Shown one piece after another: positions 1-6,101 of a DNA stretch of 6,717 bases. The stretch is from assembly GCA_964474415.1 (NCBI GenBank), contig CAYYSO010000126.1, positions 1 through 6,717 of the forward strand, in the 5' to 3' direction. The first letter of the stretch is position 1. Each line of letters opens with the position of its first letter. The translations under genes and the position numbers were made by a program. The notes under the pieces are model-generated. The model worked only from the letters and a program-made list of their open reading frames with translations. It had not been told where the DNA came from and did no database searches. This DNA is from Methylomarinum sp964474415 (GTDB taxonomy: Bacteria > Pseudomonadota > Gammaproteobacteria > Methylococcales > Methylomonadaceae).

Positions 1-1871
1 GGATCAACTGTTTGCCTGACGGTAAAAGGATAACTTTGCAATCTCTCACCATCAGCGGCAATAACGGCGCGAATAGAACGTAACGGCGTAACGAAACCAT
101 CGTCCGCAAGGGTTTGGTACATTTGCGTGACATCCATAGGAGTCAGAGGAGTAGCACCCAATAGTAGTGAAGGGAACAAATCAACTGGCCTGCTAACTCC
201 CATATTACGTAATGTTTTCGCCGTTCTGGCAATACCCACATCCATACCCAGTCTTACAGTCGCCAGATTATAGGAATGACTCAATGCGGTATGCAGTTCA
301 ACTTCACCATGCTCCTTGTTATCATAATTCTTAGGGCTCCAGTCTTTACCTTTTGGTCCTTTCACGGTAATGGCAGAATCACTGATTTTAGTCGTTATGG
401 TATATTTATCCGGATATTCCAGAGCTGTCAGATAAACAACCGGTTTAATCAATGATCCAATCGGCCTGACGGCATCCAGGGCCCGGTTAAAACCGGCTGA
501 GGAAGCATGCCGACTACCTGCTAAAGCGACAATTTCACCACTGTCGCGACGAGTTACAATAGCAGCTGTTTCCAGTTTGTTTATTCTGGGTCTTTTTTCC
601 AGTTGTTGTAATTTATCTTTTACCGTTTTTTCAAGGGTGCTTTGAACGCCGGTATCCAGTGTGGTAAAAATACGTAACCCTTCTGAGGTTAAATCATCTT
701 CTCTGTATTCCTGCCTTAATTGTCTTTTGACCAGATCCAGAAAAGCCGGATAACGATTGGCTGAACGATGCACCCTGGACACCACTGCTAATTTCTGTTT
801 TTTAGCAACAATCGCTTGTTTTTTGGTGATATAGCCCTGGCGGTGCATTTCATCCAGCACCAGATTTCTACGCTTGATAGCTCGATCAGGATATTTTCTG
901 GGGTCGTAATATGACGGCCCTCTCACCAAGGCAACCAGTGCGGCAATTTTATCCAGAGGCAGGTTTTTTAACGGTCGGCCAAAATAAAATTCACTGGCTA
1001 AACCAAACCCATGTACTGCGCTGGCGCCATCCTGACCGAGATAAATCTCATTTAAGTAGGCTTCCAGAATATCATCTTTGTCAAAACGATATTCCAGTAT
1101 CAGCGCCATTAACGCTTCATTGAATTTGCGCCATAAACTTCTTTCGGAAGTCAGATAGAAATTTTTGACCAACTGCTGCGTAATCGTACTGCCGCCTTGT
1201 ACAACGCCGCCTGCCTTAAAGTTAGCCCACATGGCTCGGGCGATGGATTTAAATGACAAACCAAAATGCTGATAAAAATCCCTGTCTTCCGTTGCCAGCA
1301 AACCTTGAATCAGGTAATCGGGGGTGTTTTCCAGTTTTATCAAAACCCTGTCTTCTTTACGGGTTGGATAAAAGCTGCCAATTTGAACAGGGTCCATCCT
1401 GACAATGGCTAATTCACCCGAAGTTGTCAGATCAACAATTCTGGACACAACTCCATTGCTGAAAGTGATTTTCAATTTCCGGTTTTCCTGCAATTTGTCC
1501 CAAAATTGAAAACTTCTGGAATTTATATAGACATGCGCGCCCTTTAAATAATAAGTACCTTGTGACGACAAATGATAATCACGGCGATAATGCAGTTGTA
1601 GAAGTATATCCTCGATTTTTTTTGCGGTTAGCTTATAGCCGGTATATAACTCAAGTGGACTGGCATAGACTCTGGCAGGAATAGACCAACGTTTGCCGGC
1701 AAATTGTTTCCGTACCGTATAATCCAGATAACCAAGATAAGAAAAAAAAATAAATCCACTTAAAACAAAAAAATAAATCAATGATTTTTTAAGCCATGAC
1801 ATTGATTGAGGTTGATTTTTTTTTGTTTTTTTGACTACCTTTTTTGTTTTGCTTTTAGTTTTTCTTGCCAT
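1..1871 (-). CDS. mrcB: Penicillin-binding protein 1B, bifunctional transglycosylase/transpeptidase (partial, C-terminus beyond left edge)
   Basis: This class A PBP polymerises lipid II into glycan strands and cross-links their peptides on the periplasmic face of the inner membrane. The 623 visible residues read in family order. First comes a cytoplasmic tail with 10 Lys/Arg in the first 18 residues, then one membrane helix (about 30-49). A UB2H-like region follows (about 62-155); in E. coli this domain docks the activator LpoB. The GT51 transglycosylase starts at EDRDFY with catalytic Glu195, has QGGSTITQQLVKN at 225-237, and carries the second catalytic Glu252 in FNEALMAL. The transpeptidase domain (from about 435) has nucleophile Ser473 in GSLIK and the SYN motif at 533-535. 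The KTG motif and C-terminus are outside the window; the E. coli protein has about 844 residues. The ATG is directly preceded by an in-frame TAA, so no longer start exists; no clear Shine-Dalgarno is visible. UB2H and the QGGSTITQQ/SERSLWRK pattern favour PBP1B over PBP1A. Confidence 0.96.
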   Translation of the reverse strand, partial: MARKTKSKTKKVVKKTKKNQPQSMSWLKKSLIYFFVLSGFIFFSYLGYLDYTVRKQFAGKRWSIPARVYASPLELYTGYKLTAKKIEDILLQLHYRRDYHLSSQGTYYLKGAHVYINSRSFQFWDKLQENRKLKITFSNGVVSRIVDLTTSGELAIVRMDPVQIGSFYPTRKEDRVLIKLENTPDYLIQGLLATEDRDFYQHFGLSFKSIARAMWANFKAGGVVQGGSTITQQLVKNFYLTSERSLWRKFNEALMALILEYRFDKDDILEAYLNEIYLGQDGASAVHGFGLASEFYFGRPLKNLPLDKIAALVALVRGPSYYDPRKYPDRAIKRRNLVLDEMHRQGYITKKQAIVAKKQKLAVVSRVHRSANRYPAFLDLVKRQLRQEYREDDLTSEGLRIFTTLDTGVQSTLEKTVKDKLQQLEKRPRINKLETAAIVTRRDSGEIVALAGSRHASSAGFNRALDAVRPIGSLIKPVVYLTALEYPDKYTITTKISDSAITVKGPKGKDWSPKNYDNKEHGEVELHTALSHSYNLATVRLGMDVGIARTAKTLRNMGVSRPVDLFPSLLLGATPLTPMDVTQMYQTLADDGFVTPLRSIRAVIAADGERLQSYPFTVRQTVD

Positions 1872-1990
1872 TTAGTCACGGATTATTTATTCAGAGGTAC
1901 AAAGCCAGCGTTAAACACTGACTTTTTCAACGTCATATTATCTTATAATGATGAATGAATAGCGACTGAATAGGAATTGAAGAATGTTCA

Positions 1991-1996
1991 ATTATA
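1991..1996 (-). promoter_or_regulatory. Candidate -10 element for mrcB
   Basis: The minus strand reads GTATAATTG, a perfect TATAAT about 120 bases before the mrcB ATG. The best -35 at 18-bp spacing is TTCCGT, which is poor, so this rests on the -10 alone. Confidence 0.25.
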
Positions 1997-2031
1997 CTTT
2001 GCGCGGTTATGTTTACGGAATTTTATGATCG

Positions 2032-2057
2032 AGTCGTTTTATTCGAGAACAACGACT
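2032..2057. repeat. Perfect 7-bp inverted repeat upstream of mrcB
   Basis: AGTCGTT at 2032-2038 and AACGACT at 2051-2057 are exact reverse complements separated by 12 bases. No T-run follows on either strand, so it is not a typical intrinsic terminator. It could be a hairpin in the mrcB leader or an operator for a dimeric regulator, and it could also be chance. Confidence 0.45.
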
Positions 2058-2191
2058 GCACGGACAGATAGTTTATCTCCTACACCTGAATCTTTATTAG
2101 GCAATATCTGCATCCTCCATATCCCTGTGAGTCATATATTTACAGCGCATCTGAGATTAACCACAGGCCTGCTCTGCCAGCGAAAAATGAG

Positions 2192-4099
2192 CTACCCATT
2201 AATTTTTGTTACTGCTTTAGATTCCTCAGCATTAATCAACTTTCCTATTGAAATGGAATTACTTTTCAATAAATTAACTTCGGGTCTGCCAAAAATATAG
2301 CCTTGGGCAAAATCAACTCCTATCTCCTTTAATTTACTGATGGTTTTAGGGGTTTCAACAAATTCAGCAATGGTTTTTTTACCTAATTGATTGGCAATCT
2401 CAGCCATTGACCTGACAAGTACCTGGTCAGTTTCGTCATTAATCAAGTTTTGGATAAACTGCCCATCAATTTTGACATAATCGACCGGAAAACTTTTTAG
2501 ATAATTGAATGAGCAAAATCCGGCGCCAAAATCATCTAATGCAAATTTACATCCTAATGCTCTGATACTATTAATCATATCGCGCGTTTTTTCAAAATTT
2601 TCAACCGCAGCTGTTTCGGTGATTTCAAAAGTCAATCGACTGGCATCTACCCAGGTTAACTCAAGTTTATCTCTGATAGTCGGCAACAAAGCGACATCCT
2701 GAAAAGCAGCGCTGGATAAATTAATAGCTAAAGACAATCGTCCCATCTCTTCAGGAAGTTCCGACAGAAAATCAATTGCTGTCTCAACAACCCATAAATC
2801 GATGCTATGTATCAATCCCATTCTTTCCGCCGCTGGAATAAATTGATTCGGCATAATGATAATATTACCTTCACCTTTCATTCTAATTAATGCTTCATAG
2901 TGGGATACTTCACCATTACTCAGTTTTACAACCGGTTGATAGACCAAAAAGAGTTCATTTTCCAACAAAGCTTTTTTAATTATTGGAACCCAATAAATAT
3001 CATGTCTTCTTTCTTTTACTGAAATATCGTTTTCATTAAACAACCAGATCATGTTTCTGCCATTTTCTTTGGCCGCATTACAAGCCTGGCGCGCGCGTAA
3101 AATCAACTCACTGGAATGATAAATTTTAGTGGTTGAATTAAGCATGGTAATTCCGATAGAAATTGAAATGCTGTAACAAACTTCACCGGTAAAAAATCTG
3201 GAATCCTCAACGGCTTTTTTTATCTTTTCAGCAAACGCAGTTGCCTGAGTTTCGGTCGTATTTCCAAGAAACAAACAAAATTCATCAGATCCAATGCGGG
3301 CAAACAGATTGTCTTTAGTAACAAATTTCCTGATCAATACCACTATTTCAACCAGCAACCTATCTCCAACATCAAAACCTTCCAGTTCGTTAATTAAACT
3401 GAAACGATCAATATCTATAAAAAACAATGCCCCATTCTGGGGCAATTTAGTACTTCTGTTAAGAATCAGGCGTAATTGCCGTTCAAAATTATTGCGGTTA
3501 AACAAACCAGTTAATTCATCATGCACGACCAGGTATTTCAGTTTTGAATCAACCACTTTTCTTTCGGCCAATTCATTAATCAAACGTTCTTCTTGTTTAT
3601 GCCGTAAAAAACGCTCGTATTTCATGTTCAATAAAAAATCAACTATTAACAACAATTCGTTATAGTTGACAGGGATCTGGATCATATGAACCAGATAACG
3701 ACCCAGATTATCGCTATTGTCCGTTTGACTAATAAAATTTTTATGCTTATTGCTGTGCGTTAAGATAACAAACGGAATAATTGATCCGTCAGAGGTGCCA
3801 GAAAGACTTTCGCACATTTCCCGTACCTGGCATTGCGGCAAATGTTCATTTATGACCACTAATCCGATTTGCTCAGGCCGGTTGTAATAAGTTCTGAGTA
3901 TTTCATAAATTTTACTGCCGTCCTCAGCAACTCTAACATTATGATACCCTTTATCCTTCAGTAGCTTAGTTAATTTCCTGGCAACTTCCTCTTCATGCTC
4001 TGCAATTATTATTATTTTTTCTTTCAATGAATCGTAATTAGTCATAATACCAACCAAGCATTTCCCCTTTTGCTTACTTTTAAGTCCATAAGCAAGCAT
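2192..4099 (-). CDS. Pseudo-receiver/GGDEF/EAL protein, probable c-di-GMP phosphodiesterase
   Basis: This is a predicted soluble cytoplasmic c-di-GMP protein of 635 residues with no membrane segment or signal peptide. Residues about 27-160 have a receiver-like fold pattern, but the phosphoacceptor position is Asn84, the acidic pair is Ala33-Glu34, and the beta5 Lys is Ile142. After a charged linker (160-190), the GGDEF domain (about 190-355) begins at HDELTGLFNR, has FFIDIDRF (226-233) and GSDEF at 270-274, and has no RxxD inhibitory site. The EAL domain (about 369-610) keeps the expected catalytic and metal residues: Glu402 (EAL), Asn460, Glu492, Asp522-Asp523 (DDFGAG), Lys543, Glu579 and Gln599. 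This suggests hydrolysis of c-di-GMP to pGpG, with the GGDEF either weakly active or regulatory by GTP binding. The start is uncertain: Met19 (4045) puts the receiver at a typical distance from the N-terminus, and a TTG at 4057 has AGGGG upstream; neither ATG has a clear RBS. The HDOD gene diverges from it. Confidence 0.92.
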   Translation of the reverse strand: MLAYGLKSKQKGKCLVGIMTNYDSLKEKIIIIAEHEEEVARKLTKLLKDKGYHNVRVAEDGSKIYEILRTYYNRPEQIGLVVINEHLPQCQVREMCESLSGTSDGSIIPFVILTHSNKHKNFISQTDNSDNLGRYLVHMIQIPVNYNELLLIVDFLLNMKYERFLRHKQEERLINELAERKVVDSKLKYLVVHDELTGLFNRNNFERQLRLILNRSTKLPQNGALFFIDIDRFSLINELEGFDVGDRLLVEIVVLIRKFVTKDNLFARIGSDEFCLFLGNTTETQATAFAEKIKKAVEDSRFFTGEVCYSISISIGITMLNSTTKIYHSSELILRARQACNAAKENGRNMIWLFNENDISVKERRHDIYWVPIIKKALLENELFLVYQPVVKLSNGEVSHYEALIRMKGEGNIIIMPNQFIPAAERMGLIHSIDLWVVETAIDFLSELPEEMGRLSLAINLSSAAFQDVALLPTIRDKLELTWVDASRLTFEITETAAVENFEKTRDMINSIRALGCKFALDDFGAGFCSFNYLKSFPVDYVKIDGQFIQNLINDETDQVLVRSMAEIANQLGKKTIAEFVETPKTISKLKEIGVDFAQGYIFGRPEVNLLKSNSISIGKLINAEESKAVTKING

Positions 4100-4357
4100 T
4101 AGTTCGTTACATTATTATCGATAGTTTATTTCTATCTATTCAGAGCCAAAGGATACAACACGCTGTTTTATAAGAACAAGATAATTTTTTCTGTATTGGG
4201 TTTTAGTTGAAACATCAATTGACTCAATGTTCACGTTTAATAACTCAAAACTTGTATTTATTTACAGGGCGTCTAGTCTTAATTTGCACGTTCAAGTGTC
4301 CTCAGACAATCATATCAAGTATAGGCTTAATTTTAAAATTTGGTAGTTTAAATACTT
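4100..4357. promoter_or_regulatory. Divergent intergenic region between the GGDEF-EAL and HDOD genes
   Basis: These 258 AT-rich bases must carry the start signals of both divergent genes. The plus strand has TTGACT (4219-4224) and TTGCAC (4284-4289) as -35-like hexamers, but neither has a good TATAAT partner at 16-18 bp. On the minus strand a TTGTTC/TATCCT pair with 18-bp spacing is possible. A 5-bp inverted repeat (GATAG at 4120-4124, CTATC at 4132-4136) lies in the GGDEF-EAL leader. None of these is strong, and no ORF in this stretch looks like a protein. Confidence 0.4.
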
Positions 4358-5206
4358 ATGGTAACTTCTTTACAAACGAATTTAACAATTTTCGACCTTT
4401 TAAGGGGCGACTTGCAACTTGCTTCACCACCCAATATCTATTTTGAACTGAAAAGAATTATCAACGATCCTGCCAAATCAATGTCCGATGCAGCTTTTGT
4501 CATAGAAAAAGATGCCGCATTAGCACTGAAACTCATGAAACTTGTCAATAGCGCTTTTTATGGTTTCCCTTCCAGCATCACATCCATCCCCAGAGCAATC
4601 ACTCTCATTGGTAACCAGGAACTACAGAATCTGGTTATCAGTACTGTCGTTATTGAACGTTTCTCAAATTTACCCGGCACCAGCATTTCTATGCACGATT
4701 TTTGGGCAAGAAACCTGAAATGTGCTTTGATTTCCAAAGAACTGGACACATACCTTGGTGGACAATATAGCGAGTCAATTTTTCTGTGTGGATTATTTCA
4801 TGACATTGGTCAACTGGTTTTTTTTCGTCGCATTCCTGTTTTAGCTAGAGAAGTAGACTTGCTTTTACAAGCGCAACAGGAAATAACAACGGAAGATGAG
4901 GTTGAAATTGAAGAAAATATCATCGGTTTTAACCACTATCAAACCGGCGCTGAATTATGTCGGTTATGGCAACTCCCCGAGATTATAATTGAAAGCATTA
5001 GCTTACACTGTTTTCCAGATAATACTGATCAATATTGTACTATTGCATCCATTGTCAGACTGGCTAATTATTATTGCAAGCTTAACCTGAGCCATGATGG
5101 AATCATCAAAAATACACTGGGAATACCTGATTCTGAGGTAACCATGCTTATTGAAAAAGCTTATGATAACTTTGATATGATTTTTAAACTGTTTTATTCA
5201 AACTGA
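4358..5206 (+). CDS. HDOD-domain protein (signalling scaffold)
   Basis: This 282-residue soluble protein is a single HDOD domain, the common length for stand-alone members. Diagnostic blocks are SPPNIYFELKRIINDP (23-38), the stretch from VIEKDAALALKLMKLVNSAFYGFP (48-71) into the AITLIG block near 80-85, and FHDIGQLV (147-154). HDOD proteins resemble HD-type phosphohydrolases but usually lack a full metal site and act in signalling complexes, often with c-di-GMP proteins, motility or stress regulation; no substrate is known for this one. His148-Asp149 and His193 are kept, but the His expected in the FWxHS block is Arg118 (FWARN, 115-119), and the late HH pair is His217-Cys218. I infer that it is catalytically inactive. 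The ATG is the first possible start, since an in-frame TAA lies three codons upstream, but its RBS is weak. The lipoprotein gene follows after 76 bases. Confidence 0.92.
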   Translation: MVTSLQTNLTIFDLLRGDLQLASPPNIYFELKRIINDPAKSMSDAAFVIEKDAALALKLMKLVNSAFYGFPSSITSIPRAITLIGNQELQNLVISTVVIERFSNLPGTSISMHDFWARNLKCALISKELDTYLGGQYSESIFLCGLFHDIGQLVFFRRIPVLAREVDLLLQAQQEITTEDEVEIEENIIGFNHYQTGAELCRLWQLPEIIIESISLHCFPDNTDQYCTIASIVRLANYYCKLNLSHDGIIKNTLGIPDSEVTMLIEKAYDNFDMIFKLFYSN

Positions 5207-5244
5207 CCTGAAAACTACTGGCATGTAGCGCCTAAAAATATCAC

Positions 5245-5250
5245 TATACT
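5245..5250 (+). promoter_or_regulatory. Candidate -10 element for the DUF2959 lipoprotein gene
   Basis: TATACT (5/6 match to TATAAT) lies 32 bases before the ATG at 5283, a suitable leader length. No good -35 is seen at 16-18 bp. If real, the lipoprotein gene has its own promoter besides any read-through from the HDOD gene. Confidence 0.25.
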
Positions 5251-5282
5251 TCATTTCAAATTTAACAAGCATTGGAATCCTT

Positions 5283-5927
5283 ATGAAATTAAAGATTTTT
5301 TCTCTGTTCTTTGTATGTACTTTATTGTCAGGTTGTTCAAAAATGTACCTTGACACTCTGGAAAAAATAGGCATTCCTAAACGTGACGTGATGATACACC
5401 GCGTTGAAAAAGCGCGCGATACCCAGGAAGAAACCAAAAAACAATTCAAAACGGCTCTGGAACAATTTACTGCTGCCACCCACTTCAGTGGTGGAAATCT
5501 GGAAGAGGTGTACAACAAACTCAATAATGAATACCTTGCCAGTGTAGATCAAGCCGAAGAAGTAAAACAACGCATCGAAGATATAGAAGACGTATCTACT
5601 GCTCTTTTTGAAGAATGGGCAGACGAACTAAACCAGTACACCAGCGCTTCTTTAAAAAGAAGCAGTCGACAAAAGTTAGCTGAAACAAAAAAGCAATATC
5701 AACAACTGATTTCTGCCATGAAACGCGCAGAAAGTAAAATTGAACCGGTCTTAGCGGTTTTTAAAGACCAGGTTTTATACTTAAAACACAACCTGAATGC
5801 TCAAGCTATCGCCTCTTTGAAAGGCGAACTAAGCACTGTTAAATCCGATGTTTCCAAACTGATTATCTCAATGGAAAAGTCGATAGATGAAGCAAATTCT
5901 TTCATCAAAACGATGGAAAACAAATGA
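5283..5927 (+). CDS. DUF2959-family lipoprotein
   Basis: This 214-residue predicted lipoprotein has no known function that I can name. The N-terminus is a lipoprotein signal peptide: MKLK, a hydrophobic core (5-15) and the lipobox LSGC with acylated Cys18. Ser follows the Cys, which by the enterobacterial sorting rule favours the outer membrane. The mature part is almost entirely helical and charged, with likely coiled coils at about 38-66, 75-108 and 126-158. Recognition as DUF2959 rests on the LEKIGIPKRD block (26-35), ALFEEWADEL (107-116) and the strongly family-like block 161-183 (KDQVLYLKHNLNAQ onward). Length matches the family. The ATG has GGA in TTGGAATCCTT as RBS, and the signal peptide fixes the start. 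It sits 76 bases after the HDOD gene and converges on the OmpA-like gene. A periplasmic structural role at the envelope is only an inference from the lipid anchor and coiled coils. Confidence 0.9.
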   Translation: MKLKIFSLFFVCTLLSGCSKMYLDTLEKIGIPKRDVMIHRVEKARDTQEETKKQFKTALEQFTAATHFSGGNLEEVYNKLNNEYLASVDQAEEVKQRIEDIEDVSTALFEEWADELNQYTSASLKRSSRQKLAETKKQYQQLISAMKRAESKIEPVLAVFKDQVLYLKHNLNAQAIASLKGELSTVKSDVSKLIISMEKSIDEANSFIKTMENK

Positions 5928-5957
5928 TGGGGTTATTGATACATAACGAATGTTGAT

Positions 5958-6061
5958 TACCATGAACATGAAAAAAAGAGATAATGACATAAATTCAGGT
6001 TATCAAAAAATAGCTTTAAGAATTCTTCAAGTCCTTCATGTTCTTCATGTTCTTCATGGTA
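5958..6061. repeat. Short element bounded by an imperfect inverted repeat
   Basis: The left arm 5958-5972 (TACCATGAACATGAA) matches the reverse complement of the right arm 6044-6061 except for a 3-base GAA insertion in the right arm. The arms enclose 71 bases, and the whole is about 104 bp in the convergent gap. A smaller GATAA/TTATC pair (5980-5984, 6000-6004) lies inside. It could be a REP- or MITE-like intergenic element or a bulged RNA hairpin. There is no clean U-tract, so an intrinsic terminator is not supported. Confidence 0.5.
6025..6060. repeat. Four tandem copies of a 9-bp unit, consensus CTTCATGTT
   Basis: The 36 bases split exactly into CTTCAAGTC, CTTCATGTT, CTTCATGTT and CTTCATGGT. 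The two middle copies are identical, and the outer ones differ by three bases or one base. It lies between the 3' ends of the lipoprotein and OmpA-like genes and overlaps the right arm of the inverted repeat. Confidence 0.85.
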
Positions 6062-6101
6062 GAAATAACATAGCATCTAAAGGATGATAGGGAATGCTGT
6101 T

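Larger units (their letters stand above)
1872..2191. other. Intergenic region upstream of mrcB, no convincing gene
   Basis: This 320-base gap lies between the end of the GGDEF-EAL gene and the mrcB start, both on the minus strand. I see no ORF with recognisable protein character; the longest reading (plus strand, TTG start at 1977) runs into the antisense of the GGDEF-EAL gene. The region holds TATAAT on the plus strand (1944-1949), TATAAT on the minus strand (1996-1991), and a perfect 7-bp inverted repeat (2032-2038 with 2051-2057). The minus-strand leader of mrcB is probably here. No U-tract terminator hairpin was found for the GGDEF-EAL gene. Confidence 0.6.

Noticed and set aside
1977..2300. 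Plus-strand reading frame of 107 codons with a TTG start
   Set aside because: Its last third is antisense to the GGDEF-EAL gene, its composition (Ser, Thr, Leu, Ile mixture) has no domain pattern, and I recognise nothing in it.
3294..3665. Plus-strand frame of 123 codons inside the GGDEF region
   Set aside because: It is fully antisense to a well-supported GGDEF domain and is Ser/Asn/Lys-rich, as expected of a shadow frame.
4207..4446. Plus-strand reading frame of 79 codons in the divergent region
   Set aside because: It starts with a non-ATG codon and overlaps the HDOD gene in another frame, and its protein has no family character.
5219..5235. TGGCATGTAGCGCC as a possible sigma-54 promoter
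   Set aside because: The -24 half is near consensus (TGGCA), but the -12 half does not match TTGC at the required spacing.
5198..5570. Two minus-strand frames opposite the lipoprotein gene
   Set aside because: Both are antisense to the DUF2959 coding sequence and show no independent protein signal.
5932..5947. GTTAT/ATAAC hairpin just after the lipoprotein stop
   Set aside because: It has only five AT-rich base pairs and no following T-run, so it is too weak to call a terminator.
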